Below, in pieces: positions 55,398-64,000 of a DNA stretch of 64,000 bases. This stretch comes from Candidatus Schekmanbacteria bacterium. GTDB lineage: Bacteria; Schekmanbacteria; GWA2-38-11; J061. The notes below the pieces were generated by a model that was not told the origin of the DNA, did not search any database, and worked only from the letters and a program-made list of their open reading frames with translations. The translations under genes were made by a program, and so were the position numbers. Location: the NCBI GenBank assembly GCA_016219965.1, contig JACRJM010000004.1, positions 186,001 to 250,000 of the forward strand. Reading direction: 5' to 3'. Each line of letters begins with the position of its first letter. Positions within the stretch are counted from its first letter, which is position 1.

Positions 55398-55445
55398 TTG
55401 CGTAATATGAAAAATTAAGGCGGGAAATTCTTATATGCAATTATA

Positions 55446-57860
55446 TCATCCGGCTTTAAAAGCGGTGTCAGTTTCTTTTTTTGCCTTATTCCCGTTTTCG
55501 TCTGTTGGGAGTTTTATGCTGAATGTAGTTCCTTTGCCGGAGTTTGATCTAAAATCGATGAGCCCTCCATGTTTCTCGATTATGCCGTGGGCGATAGAAA
55601 GTCCAAGCCCTGTGCCTACTCCAACTTCCTTGGTTGTGAAGAATGGATCAAATATCCTGTCCCTGATTTCTTCACTGATTCCTGAACCTGTGTCAGATAT
55701 TAAAAGTTCTACAAAACCATCTACAGGTTCATTAGTCGTGACTGTTATCTTGCCTCCTCCTTTAATTGCCTGAAAAGCATTTATCAGCATATTGAGGAAA
55801 ACCTGGCTTATTTCCCCCATATTCCCATAAACATTCAACTCCGAGGACGGCATATTCTTTTCTATAGTCACTCCTTTAACTTCGAACTGGTGGTGAACAA
55901 GCTCTATGGTCTGGGTTATGCACTCATTGAGGTCAAAATAATTATAATCCTCTATGCGTGACTGACGTGAGAATGTGAGGAGGTTTTCTACTATATGCTT
56001 GCATCTTAGCCCCCCCTTTACGGCAGTTGAAAGCCATCTTGTCCTTTTTTTCTCTGATTCGAAAAGCTTTGTGAGCTTGGCTTTCAGTTCATCCAGAGAG
56101 TTTGCATTAGCCGCTGAAGCGGAGCAGAGCTCCATGAATTGTCCATAAGCCGCTTCATCAAGATGATAAAGTTCGTTTATATGTTCGAGGTTTGTCACAA
56201 TCCCGGTCAATGGATTGTTTATTTCATGGGCTACGCCTCCGGCAAGATGTCCAAGGGCAGCCATTTTTTCAGATTGAAAGAGTTGCGCCTCGGTCTGCTC
56301 GAGCTTAATGAATGTTCGTTCAAGGTTCCTGGTCTTTTCCTGTGAAAGAATTGCGTTTTCAGTTGCTATTCCTATCTGGCTTGCAATGATAGATATGTGC
56401 TCTGCATCTGTCTCATCAAAGTCCGTTCCGTCTTTCTTGTCCATGCTGATTATAAGACCAATTGATTCTCCCTTTGATATGACTGGAACTATCATTATAT
56501 TCGATACAGGAGGGAAGTATTTCATTAACTCTTCCCTGATGTTGACATTTACAGGAACGTCTTCGCTTGCCTTCATCCCGTTTTTTATAAGAGGCTGCTT
56601 CTGGCTTAATACAAAGTCTGCGATTTCTATATCTTCATGGTCTTTGTATTCGAGGAGTTTGTTTATGCCTCCGCCGGTACCGAAACGAAGGTTTAATTTT
56701 CCGGTTTCCCTGTCCATTATGAGTAATGTATGTGCCTCGCAGGGGAGAATCTCATTTATTCCCTCAATCGAGACTTTCAGAAGTTCATTCAACTCGAGAG
56801 TGGAGCATATCTTGTTGCCGAGCTGGCTTGTTTTTTTGAGTTCATTGAGAAGCTCTCTGTTGAAATCTGACACGTTTTTATATTTGGTCGCATTCCAGAG
56901 GCTTATTGAAAGGAGTTCCGTGATGCGCTTAAGCACGGTGAACACCCTGGGTGTGATCCGTCGTTCTTCTTCCCTGTTTTCAGTTGATATGGAAAGGAGT
57001 CCCGCAACTCTTCCTTCAAGTATTACCGGGAATATGGCTATTGAATTTATTCCCGCAGAACTTGCTATGCGTTTTATGGTCTCATCCGGATAATTGTTGA
57101 GATCCCCGATGTATATCTCTTTTTTTTCACTGCATATGTATTTCAGGACATCATAATCATCTATGTTCATTGTCGGGATTTTTTTTAGCAGGTGCTCTGG
57201 TATCCCCCTGCTTTCAATGTGAACGAGGAGATTTTCAGGAGTGATTGCAAAATAAATGCATTTGTCCACAGGAAGCTTGTTCTGTATCTCATCAAGTACG
57301 ATGCGGATTATCTTTGAGAAGTTGAGGCTTGAGACAATATTCTTCGTGATTACCGATATTATCTCCATATCGATCTCTTTTTCTTTAAGCCTCTTTATTG
57401 TGAGATGCTCACGCTTTACAAGATTGTATTTGGTCATGAGTTTTTTTATCATCATGCTGAAATTCTCAATCCTGATGGGCTTGATCATGCAGGCAGCAAA
57501 GCTGTCTATCTTGAAAAAGGAACGCGCTTCATCAGCATTCACTATGTCTGTAATTATGACTATGTAGGATTCACTGAATCTTTTTCTTATGATTGAGTAA
57601 AATTCCTTTGAGCTGATATCGGGCATTGCATAGGGAATGACGTTTACAGCAAAGGGGCCATGCTCTTCTACGAGTTTCAGCCCTTCAGTGGCGTTAATGG
57701 AAAAGTAGATATCAAGGGCGTATTCGCCAGCCAGATTTTGAAGGTCTTCTTTCCACTGGTCCTGATAATCGCCGATTAAGAGGATGCGGTTATTCTCTTT
57801 AAACACGACCTCATAGGGAGAAAATTCAATTACACCGTTTAATGACGGTGATTTTTCCAT
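55446..57860 (-). CDS. Hybrid GAF sensor histidine kinase with degenerate receiver
   Basis: The protein has 804 residues. Residues 25-140 look like a response-regulator receiver (RILLIGDYQDQ, VIITDIVNADEA, MIKPIRIENF), but the phosphoacceptor position reads VIPYAMP with Pro76 instead of Asp. Two GAF domains follow, about 185-340 and 365-510. The HisKA box has His545 in GGVAHEINNPLTG. The ATPase end shows N (NMLINAFQAI), G1 (ISDTGSGI) and G2 (GTGLGLSIAHGI). It would autophosphorylate in the cytoplasm in response to a small ligand. No partner regulator is adjacent. Confidence 0.9.
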   Translation of the reverse strand: MEKSPSLNGVIEFSPYEVVFKENNRILLIGDYQDQWKEDLQNLAGEYALDIYFSINATEGLKLVEEHGPFAVNVIPYAMPDISSKEFYSIIRKRFSESYIVIITDIVNADEARSFFKIDSFAACMIKPIRIENFSMMIKKLMTKYNLVKREHLTIKRLKEKEIDMEIISVITKNIVSSLNFSKIIRIVLDEIQNKLPVDKCIYFAITPENLLVHIESRGIPEHLLKKIPTMNIDDYDVLKYICSEKKEIYIGDLNNYPDETIKRIASSAGINSIAIFPVILEGRVAGLLSISTENREEERRITPRVFTVLKRITELLSISLWNATKYKNVSDFNRELLNELKKTSQLGNKICSTLELNELLKVSIEGINEILPCEAHTLLIMDRETGKLNLRFGTGGGINKLLEYKDHEDIEIADFVLSQKQPLIKNGMKASEDVPVNVNIREELMKYFPPVSNIMIVPVISKGESIGLIISMDKKDGTDFDETDAEHISIIASQIGIATENAILSQEKTRNLERTFIKLEQTEAQLFQSEKMAALGHLAGGVAHEINNPLTGIVTNLEHINELYHLDEAAYGQFMELCSASAANANSLDELKAKLTKLFESEKKRTRWLSTAVKGGLRCKHIVENLLTFSRQSRIEDYNYFDLNECITQTIELVHHQFEVKGVTIEKNMPSSELNVYGNMGEISQVFLNMLINAFQAIKGGGKITVTTNEPVDGFVELLISDTGSGISEEIRDRIFDPFFTTKEVGVGTGLGLSIAHGIIEKHGGLIDFRSNSGKGTTFSIKLPTDENGNKAKKETDTAFKAG

Positions 57861-58051
57861 TATTTGTCAGCCTTTCGTTGTATCCTGCGCGATGCGCGGT
57901 AATTTCTCAGAGCAATATTGATGGATTAAAATATCTGCCTCCAGCCGGAGTGTTACTTCATTTCTATCACTTTATTATTGAGAGATATTAAGATAGACGG
58001 GCTTCTTTGTCAAATAGTAGAAAAGCTGTGATTGAAAACAAGATAAAAAAA

Positions 58052-58077
58052 GGGAAGCCCATTGCTAAAGGCTTCCC
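58052..58077 (-). terminator. Intrinsic terminator of the small lipoprotein gene
   Basis: GGGAAGCC and GGCTTCCC form a perfect eight-pair stem; on the minus strand it runs into seven T. It lies 20 bases after the stop at 58097. Confidence 0.85.
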
Positions 58078-58096
58078 ATGATAGTAACCCTGTTGC

Positions 58097-58294
58097 TTAT
58101 TCTTCGGCTGGTGCTTCTTCGTCAGCTGATGGTGCCTCCTCTTCTGCCTGTGTACCTTGCTCTTCACCCTGCTGAGGAGCTTGTTCGGTCATAGCCGGAG
58201 GATTAGTTGGTTCTTCTTTTTTACCGCAAGCTGTAAATGAAAAAAGTGATACAACGAATAATAAGCTCAATGCGATTGAAATAATACGTTTCAT
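58097..58294 (-). CDS. Small acidic predicted lipoprotein
   Basis: The protein has 65 residues from the ATG at 58294; another ATG at 58306 directly abuts GGGAG, leaving no ribosome-site spacing. A signal sequence with a lipobox (VVSLFSFTAC) is followed by GKKEEP and then a Pro/Gln/Glu-rich tail of repeated EEAP-like units. It is probably anchored to a membrane by the Cys. The low-complexity mature part gives no family. A strong terminator follows. Confidence 0.75.
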   Translation of the reverse strand: MKRIISIALSLLFVVSLFSFTACGKKEEPTNPPAMTEQAPQQGEEQGTQAEEEAPSADEEAPAEE

Positions 58295-58373
58295 TGTTTT
58301 TGACATCTCCCTTTTTTAAGGTTATCTCTTAGTCAGCATACGCATTGCACAAGTAGATCAACTATAAATTCTA

Positions 58374-58775
58374 TTATTTACCCTTTACTATTTCCAATGC
58401 AACTTTCTTTTTGCTGGCCTTAGTATATTTTATTTCAACTTTATTACCAGCAGTAATTTCACTCAAGCTCTTTGCGTTCTGAAATTTGGTTTTTTCATTT
58501 ATATTTATTACAATTGTTTTTATTCCTTTTTTTGTTTTCTTTTCAACCGTCAATGTTTTTGCCGCTGCATCAACAGATTTTACATTTGCCGACAATGCCT
58601 TTGTTTTTTCTTCTTTTTTGCCGGAAGATTTGTTTTCAGCCGGGGCTGTTGGTTTACTCGCCGAGGATGACGGAGTATTCTTTGACGGTGAGACCTGATC
58701 TGCCGCTATTGCGGTTCCACATATTCCGGTTATAAAAACAACAGCAATTGCGGCTACCACCAGTTTCCTTGACAT
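58374..58775 (-). CDS. Exported DUF5666-like beta-domain protein
   Basis: The protein has 133 residues. AAGGAGGG lies just upstream of the ATG. The signal peptide (LVVAAIAVVFITGICGTAIA) is cleaved near AIA-AD. A Ser/Pro/Lys linker (about 25-60) is followed by a small beta domain ANVKSVDAAAKTLTVEKKTK ... GNKVEIKYTKAS, in the style of DUF5666/OB-like exported domains. The location is probably periplasmic. No enzymatic residues are seen. Confidence 0.75.
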   Translation of the reverse strand: MSRKLVVAAIAVVFITGICGTAIAADQVSPSKNTPSSSASKPTAPAENKSSGKKEEKTKALSANVKSVDAAAKTLTVEKKTKKGIKTIVININEKTKFQNAKSLSEITAGNKVEIKYTKASKKKVALEIVKGK

Positions 58776-59054
58776 ATTAATTACCCTCCTTAGAAAAATT
58801 CTCAGATTCTAAACTAATGTAATAACCTAATGATAAAATTATTTTGTGCTGTAATAGAACAGCATATTGAATGCTCAAAATAACTGCGATATGAACTCGT
58901 TTATAAACTACGGGTATTTTGTAAGTCAAGGATTTATAGGAATAGCAATAAAACAAATTTCATTTTATCATGCTGTTTATTTTTCAATATTATAAAAATC
59001 TGAGATAAGATAATCTGATGTTTAATAAATGAGATGATAAATGGGGCATTTGTT

Positions 59055-60296
59055 ATGGATATTAAAACTGCTTCCACAATAATATTCCTCCTCACATACG
59101 CAGGGGTCGCCGCAGGTAATATTCCGGGACTTGCCTTAGACAGAACAGGCATTGCCGTGCTTGGTGCCATAGGGATGATAGTCACAGGCGCACTTGACAC
59201 TGATGAGGCCATAAGGTCTGTTGACACGGCAACGATGCTTCTTCTATATGCGTTGATGGTTGTATCGGCTCAGTTCAGGCTTGCAGGTTTTTATACAAAG
59301 ATCGCTTTTTCAATTGTAAAATACATGAAGAAGCCTGAGACCTTTCTTCTGATATTAATGGCGACATCTGCCATCCTTTCAGCGCTTCTTGCAAACGACA
59401 TTGTTTGCCTTGCTTTCACTCCTATACTCTGCGTGTCACTTATCAGGGGGTCTTTAAACCCTGTGCCATTTCTTATCGGGCTTGCCTGTGCAAGCAATAT
59501 AGGCTCTGCCTCGACGATAATAGGTAATCCCCAGAATATGCTTATCGGGCAGGCATGCCATCTTGATTTTGGCAAATTCATTTTCTGGTGTCTTCCGCCT
59601 TCAGCATTATCTCTGGTGGCTGCCTATTTCATAATAGTGATGATTTACAAAGGAAAGTGGCAAAGCAACTGCGGCTCTGTAAGTGAAAACTCAAGAGAGA
59701 TATGGAATGAATACAACAGCCGACAGACAACAAAGGCTCTGATCCTCATAACCGTACTCATAATTCTTTTCTTTACGCCAATACCAAGAGAGCTCGCTGC
59801 TGTGGCGGCGGCGGGCATTCTGCTTTGCAGCAGGAAAATATCTACGCGCTCACTTCTCGGTCTGATTGACTGGCATCTCATAACCCTGTTTTGCGCGCTT
59901 TTCATAGTTATAGCAGGGATTGTGAAATTTAACGTTCCGCAGGATACAGTGGCTTTTCTTTTGTCACATGGCATAAACATCAATAAACCGGAGTTCCTCT
60001 CTGCTCTCACTGTTCTTCTAAGCAGCCTTGTGAGCAATGTGCCGGCAGTGATGCTTCTTCTGAAGAACATAGACCTTAGTAATGTTCAGAATCTCTACCT
60101 CCTTGCACTTCAGAGCACCTTTGCGGGGAACCTTGTGATTATTGGAAGCATCGCCAATATCATAACAGTTGAGCTTGCAAGGATTTATGATGTGAAAATC
60201 GGATTTAAGGAGCATGCGAGGACAGGCATTCCTGTCACTATTGTTTCTGTAATTACAGCACTGCTATGGATGAAGATTGTGAATTTGCTTGTATAG
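59055..60296 (+). CDS. Anion transporter of the SLC13/ArsB-like (ion transporter) superfamily
   Basis: The protein has about 413 residues with about eleven membrane helices. The repeated helix-loop motifs include ANDIVCLAFTPILC, SNIGSASTIIGNPQNMLIG and SNVPAVMLLLKNI, with the NPQN loop common to ArsB, CitT and NhaD-type carriers. The ATG at 59055 is favoured; one at 59034 adds seven residues and has no ribosome site. The ion (arsenite, dicarboxylate, citrate, sodium/proton) cannot be decided. No ars genes are adjacent. Confidence 0.85.
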   Translation: MDIKTASTIIFLLTYAGVAAGNIPGLALDRTGIAVLGAIGMIVTGALDTDEAIRSVDTATMLLLYALMVVSAQFRLAGFYTKIAFSIVKYMKKPETFLLILMATSAILSALLANDIVCLAFTPILCVSLIRGSLNPVPFLIGLACASNIGSASTIIGNPQNMLIGQACHLDFGKFIFWCLPPSALSLVAAYFIIVMIYKGKWQSNCGSVSENSREIWNEYNSRQTTKALILITVLIILFFTPIPRELAAVAAAGILLCSRKISTRSLLGLIDWHLITLFCALFIVIAGIVKFNVPQDTVAFLLSHGININKPEFLSALTVLLSSLVSNVPAVMLLLKNIDLSNVQNLYLLALQSTFAGNLVIIGSIANIITVELARIYDVKIGFKEHARTGIPVTIVSVITALLWMKIVNLLV

Positions 60297-60336
60297 AGGA
60301 TATTCTGTCAGCCTGATTAATCAAATTGATATTAAT

Positions 60337-61923
60337 CTACTTTCTTTTTTTGGTTCTTTTTTTACCATTGATATTATCTTCATGAGTTGGAAGAAGAGTG
60401 CCTGCCGGAGAGACGCCATGCTTGCTTATTTCTGAGGCAAGATAACGTGCCATTACACTGTGTTTTCTTCCATAGCAGAAGTAAATTACTAGACCAATTG
60501 CGAGCCATACAAAAAGACGTAACCAGTTTTCCGCAGGAAGCGAGAACATCAGCATCAGGCATATTAATATGCCAAGTATGGGGACAAGCGGAACAAAAGG
60601 AGCACGGAAAGGACGCTCTGCGTCAGGGTTTGTCTTCCTCATTATCAACACGGCACCGCAGACGATGACGAATGCCAGCAGTGTCCCGATATTTACGAGC
60701 TCGGCCAGAATCCTGAGCGGGACAAAAGCCGCAAGCAATCCTACAAATATGCCAGTGAGTATCGTTGATTTCCACGGGGTGCGGAAACGTTTATGCACAG
60801 CACCAAAAAATTTCGAAGGGAGAAGCCCATCTCGTGCCATTGCTAAAAGCACGCGCGGCTGACTTAACATCATTACAAGAAGTACGGATGTGATTCCAGT
60901 GATTGCACCTATGGATATTAAAAACTGTGCCCAGGGAAGACCGACTTTGCCGAATGCGTTTGATACAGGGGCGTTGATGTTGATCTCGTCGTAACGTACC
61001 ATTCCAGTGAGCACAGCAGATACTGCTATGTAGAGGAAGGTACAGAGGATTAATGATGATATGATGCTTATCGGAATGTCGCGCTTCGGATTTTTCGCTT
61101 CCTCGGCGTGAGTTGATATCGAGTCGAATCCTATGTAGGCAAAGAATATTATTGCAGCGCCTGCCATCATACCGAGGGGTTCGCCCCCTTTCCCTGTCTG
61201 ACCGGCAACTGTTTTTCCGAAGAAACTTATTCCGGTAAGTCCGAATGGGGCGAAGGGGTGCCAGTTATCGGGGTTAACGTAGAACGCACCAACGCCAATC
61301 ACAAAGAAAACTATGAGAACTTTAAGAATGACCATAGCGGCATTGAAGCTTGCGCTTTCTTTGATCCCTTTAATGAGAACCATGGTGATTATGGCAACGA
61401 TTACAATGGCTGGCAAGTCAAACCCGTTCCCGGTAGCTATAAAAGTTCCTGTCTGGGGGTTATAATCAAATGGGGCATTGGCAATAAAACGGGGAAGCTT
61501 AAGGCCGAATACGCTTAATAAATCCTGAAAATACTTAGACCATCCATGCGCCACTGTGGATGATGCGACGGCATATTCAAGTACAAGGTCCCATCCTATT
61601 ATCCATGCGAATAACTCCCCCATTGTGGCGTATGTATAAGTGTATGCAGAACCTGCGACAGGGACCATCGAGGCAAACTCGGCGTAGCAGAGGGCGGCAA
61701 AGATGCAGGCAAGCCCTGATACAACGAAGGATAGCATAAGAGCCGGGCCTGTAATGTCATGGGCTGCAACTCCGGTGAGTACGAAGATTCCGGTGCCGAT
61801 GATCGCCCCTACGCCAAGACTTGTGAGCTGCACCGGACCTAAAATGCGCCTGAGCTGATGTTCTCCGGCCATCTCTTCAAGAAGTAGCTTAATAGGTTTT
61901 TTTATAAAAAGCTGACTGCCCAT
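60337..61923 (-). CDS. APC-superfamily amino acid permease (CAT-like)
   Basis: The protein has 528 residues with about 13 membrane helices. LTSLGVGAIIGTGIFVLTG is the helix-1 substrate motif of the APC fold, and FFAYIGFDSISTHAEEAKNPKRDIP the helix-6 and loop motif of cationic-amino-acid-transporter-like permeases. The cytoplasmic tail is Lys-rich. It imports amino acids at the inner membrane. It is convergent with the anion transporter at 59055. Confidence 0.93.
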   Translation of the reverse strand: MGSQLFIKKPIKLLLEEMAGEHQLRRILGPVQLTSLGVGAIIGTGIFVLTGVAAHDITGPALMLSFVVSGLACIFAALCYAEFASMVPVAGSAYTYTYATMGELFAWIIGWDLVLEYAVASSTVAHGWSKYFQDLLSVFGLKLPRFIANAPFDYNPQTGTFIATGNGFDLPAIVIVAIITMVLIKGIKESASFNAAMVILKVLIVFFVIGVGAFYVNPDNWHPFAPFGLTGISFFGKTVAGQTGKGGEPLGMMAGAAIIFFAYIGFDSISTHAEEAKNPKRDIPISIISSLILCTFLYIAVSAVLTGMVRYDEININAPVSNAFGKVGLPWAQFLISIGAITGITSVLLVMMLSQPRVLLAMARDGLLPSKFFGAVHKRFRTPWKSTILTGIFVGLLAAFVPLRILAELVNIGTLLAFVIVCGAVLIMRKTNPDAERPFRAPFVPLVPILGILICLMLMFSLPAENWLRLFVWLAIGLVIYFCYGRKHSVMARYLASEISKHGVSPAGTLLPTHEDNINGKKRTKKRK

Positions 61924-62074
61924 TTATTATGTCTCCGGTTAATAATAAAAAGAGTGCGTAATATAAACAACATTTGCAGCGTATGTCCATAGTTTTTTAG
62001 CTTTGTCATAATTGAAGATTGTTTATATTATAGTAAAGAATAATAAGTAAGGTATTTGAATATAGGTTAAAATA

Positions 62075-62980
62075 ATGGCCGCCTGCTACCAGAAACTCTA
62101 TGAATCCGGTGAACTTGGTGAGAGGGCAGAAATGCTTAAATCACTGCTTAAGTCATGCACCCTTTGTCCGCATAAATGCCGCGTTGACAGGACAAGAGGA
62201 GATAGGGGAAAATGCAGGGCGGCGATTAGTGCTACCATCTCAAGCGTTGGACCACATTTCGGAGAGGAGCCTCCATTGGTAGGTATTCATGGCTCCGGGA
62301 CGATTTTTTTTACCTGCTGTAACCTCCACTGCATTTTCTGCCAGAACTACGACATAAGCCATCTTGATAATGGGACTGATGTTAAAGCAGATGTACTTTC
62401 ATCGCATATGCTTAACCTTCAAAAGGAAGGTTGTCACAATATAAACCTTGTTACGCCGACGCACTTTGTCCCGCAGATAATAGAGGCTCTCGAAATCGCC
62501 GCCGCCCGTGGTCTCAATCTTCCCATAGTGTACAACTGCGGAGGGTATGAATCTCTTGATGTCATCAGACTTCTTGACGGCATTGTAGATATCTATATGC
62601 CTGATGCGAAGTTTGCAGAGCCCAAGATTGCAAAAGAACTTTGCGGAGTTGCAGACTATTTTGAAATTTTAAAGCCTGTGCTCCTTGAAATGCACAGGCA
62701 GGTTGGAGTATTACAAATAAATGAGAGCGGTATTGCAGAAAGAGGACTGCTCATCAGGCATCTTGTCATGCCCGGCATGCTTCAGGACACAAGGAGGATT
62801 TTGGAATTCATTGCAAAAAATATTTCACCTGAAACATATGTCAATGTGATGGGACAGTACCGTCCTTGCTTTGAAGCGGAGAATATAGGAAGAATTTCAA
62901 AATCTTTGGATTATTATGAATATCAGGAGGCTCTGAAAATAGCCAAAAGTTTTGGACTTGTAAGAGGACTGGAAAATTGA
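62075..62980 (+). CDS. PflA-like radical SAM protein
   Basis: The protein has 301 residues. The N-terminal segment CTLCPHKCRVDRTRGDRGKC is the cysteine-rich start of this group. The SAM-cluster motif is C82-NLH-C86-IF-C89, followed by HINLVTPTHFVPQI and VYNCGGYES. Relatives are annotated as pyruvate-formate-lyase-activating-like enzymes; no glycyl radical enzyme gene is nearby, so the target is unknown. Its stop overlaps the queH start. Confidence 0.88.
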   Translation: MAACYQKLYESGELGERAEMLKSLLKSCTLCPHKCRVDRTRGDRGKCRAAISATISSVGPHFGEEPPLVGIHGSGTIFFTCCNLHCIFCQNYDISHLDNGTDVKADVLSSHMLNLQKEGCHNINLVTPTHFVPQIIEALEIAAARGLNLPIVYNCGGYESLDVIRLLDGIVDIYMPDAKFAEPKIAKELCGVADYFEILKPVLLEMHRQVGVLQINESGIAERGLLIRHLVMPGMLQDTRRILEFIAKNISPETYVNVMGQYRPCFEAENIGRISKSLDYYEYQEALKIAKSFGLVRGLEN

Positions 62981-63576
62981 CTGGAAGATCAACCGGAAAA
63001 TCAAATGATAAACTGCTCCTGCATGTGTGCTGCGGACCATGCTCAATCTATCCTCTCGAGCTTTTGAATCTAAGGTTTAAAACCACATGCTATTTTTATA
63101 ATCCCAACATATATCCGGAATCTGAATACCGTCGAAGATTTGAGACAATGAAAATTTATGCGGACTATGCGGGAATAAAACTGGAATATAATAAGGCAGG
63201 GGATAATTTTAATGATTTCATCTTTGCTATTAGTGAGAATAAAGCAAAGCGGTGTGAGATATGTTATATGATAAGGCTTGATATGACAGCGCAAAAGGCA
63301 GCTATGGAAGGGTATGATTATTACAGTACAACGCTTCTTTACAGCATATATATGGACCATCAAAAAGTTAAAAGCATAGGCGAGTCTTTAGGAGAGCTTC
63401 ACGGAGTTGATTTTTATTATTCTGATTTCAGAGAAGGGTGGAGAAAAGGAGTCAGCTCTTCTAAAGAGATGGGAATGTACAGACAAAACTACTGCGGATG
63501 CATTTACAGCCTGGAAGACAGAGCAGAGAGATTAAAGATGAAAGAACAAAAGAAATCCGGACAAGGAGGAAAGTAA
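62977..63576 (+). CDS. queH: Epoxyqueuosine reductase QueH
   Basis: The protein has 199 residues, starting with TTG overlapping the preceding stop by four bases. LLLHVCCGPC near residue 15, CEICYMIRL and NYCGCIYS supply the cysteines for the iron-sulfur cluster of QueH (DUF208). It reduces epoxyqueuosine to queuosine in tRNA. QueA, which makes epoxyqueuosine, begins 313 bases downstream, which supports the call. Confidence 0.92.
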   Translation: MTGRSTGKSNDKLLLHVCCGPCSIYPLELLNLRFKTTCYFYNPNIYPESEYRRRFETMKIYADYAGIKLEYNKAGDNFNDFIFAISENKAKRCEICYMIRLDMTAQKAAMEGYDYYSTTLLYSIYMDHQKVKSIGESLGELHGVDFYYSDFREGWRKGVSSSKEMGMYRQNYCGCIYSLEDRAERLKMKEQKKSGQGGK

Positions 63577-63803
63577 TGCTTCCGGAACTTGGCAAAACAC
63601 TTCTGATAATGGGAATAATACTTGCTGTCATAGGCGCGGTACTCATTATTTCCGGGAAGTTTCCATTTTTTGAAAACCTTGGCAAACTGCCGGGAGATAT
63701 CCGCATAGAAAAGAAGAACTTCAGTTTCTATTTTCCAATAACTACCTGCATAATAATAAGTATCATCCTCTCCCTGATATTGCGTTTTTTCTTCAAAAAA
63801 TAA
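63576..63803 (+). CDS. DUF2905 small membrane protein
   Basis: The protein has 75 residues. The ATG at 63576 follows AAGGAGGAAAG and overlaps the queH stop by one base. Two membrane helices (TLLIMGIILAVIGAVLIISG and PITTCIIISIILSLILRF) flank the conserved loop LGKLPGDIRIEKKNF. The family has no known function and commonly lies near queA and ruvB, as here. Confidence 0.9.
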   Translation: MLPELGKTLLIMGIILAVIGAVLIISGKFPFFENLGKLPGDIRIEKKNFSFYFPITTCIIISIILSLILRFFFKK

Positions 63804-63889
63804 TGTATGTGTCAGGGATGACCCTCCTATTATTACCTTGATTTTAAAAGCCTTTGATGTTAGCAAAAAAGCTTTATTGTGAGGTATTT

Positions 63890-64000
63890 ATGGATATAAA
63901 TCTCCTCGACTATGAACTTGGGAAAGAGTTTATTGCCCAGCATCCATCTCTCAAAAGAGATGAGTCGAAGCTCATGTTCATGGGAAGAGAAAGCGGGGAA
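63890..64000 (+). CDS. queA: S-adenosylmethionine:tRNA ribosyltransferase-isomerase QueA, N-terminal part
   Basis: The first 37 residues, running off the right edge. MDINLLDYELGKEFIAQHPS and KRDESKLMFM are the typical QueA start. GAGG lies about six bases before the ATG at 63890. QueA transfers the ribosyl part of SAM to preQ1 in tRNA, forming epoxyqueuosine, the substrate of QueH. Confidence 0.9.
   Translation, partial: MDINLLDYELGKEFIAQHPSLKRDESKLMFMGRESGE

Overview
The window looks like a chromosomal segment of an uncultivated Gram-negative bacterium. It carries LPS inner-core genes (waaC, kdsB), Sec-exported proteins with signal peptides and a predicted lipoprotein. Base composition is moderately AT-rich. 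The gene content (ABC-F EttA, MaeB-type malic enzyme, an archaeal-like pyruvoyl arginine decarboxylase, many radical SAM enzymes, a tandem 3-hydroxyacyl-CoA dehydrogenase, Fis-type and GAF regulators) recalls Desulfobacterota-like lineages or candidate phyla such as Schekmanbacteria. That placement is inference from content only. I saw no rRNA, tRNA or CRISPR array.

Layout. 1-3.1 kb: the tail of a CCA-adding enzyme, then a radical SAM gene between two small exported proteins that share a KPGSVGW motif just after the signal peptide. 3.1-6.2 kb: a cold and RNA-biology group (cold-shock protein, glycine-rich RRM protein, EttA), followed by a phosphoglycerate-dehydrogenase-like gene. 7.5-9.4 kb: a small accessory patch (two VOC proteins, a cupin, and a GIY-YIG nuclease bracketed by 27-bp inverted repeats). 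9.4-17.4 kb: a B12-type radical SAM protein, pyruvoyl arginine decarboxylase, two DEAD-box helicases and a P-type cation ATPase. 17.6-24.3 kb: housekeeping genes on the minus strand (waaC-rsmA-kdsB-pyrG, then maeB).

24.4-33.7 kb is the most interesting region. It is a candidate ribosomally made, modified peptide (RiPP) locus: a stand-alone PqqD-like protein, an unannotated 56-residue candidate precursor with a Cys/Ser/Thr tail, an exported FG-GAP-like protein, a PqqD-fused radical SAM/SPASM enzyme, an HPr-kinase-like protein, a gingipain-like C25 protease with PKD and TIG domains, and an S26-type peptidase. 33.7-43.6 kb continues on the same strand with surface-glycan genes: a VanZ-like protein, a DUF1972 glycosyltransferase, a radical SAM enzyme, a membrane phosphodiesterase, two UDP-galactopyranose-mutase-like flavoproteins, a NeuD-type acyltransferase and a DegT aminotransferase. 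A convergent minus-strand set follows: a geranylgeranyl-reductase-like enzyme, an ABC-2 exporter, a GAF protein, and a regulator that fuses a methylenetetrahydrofolate-reductase-like domain to a Fis DNA-binding domain.

49-64 kb is mixed: a nitroreductase, the fused 3-hydroxyacyl-CoA dehydrogenase, a 40-residue remnant of a Phd/YefM antitoxin, a HIT protein, a DUF4143 ATPase with a dyad ending one base before its start codon, TauE, a methyltransferase, a sirtuin, a histidine kinase with a degenerate receiver domain, small exported proteins, two transporters, a PflA-like radical SAM enzyme, and queuosine genes (queH, a DUF2905 gene, and the start of queA at the right edge).
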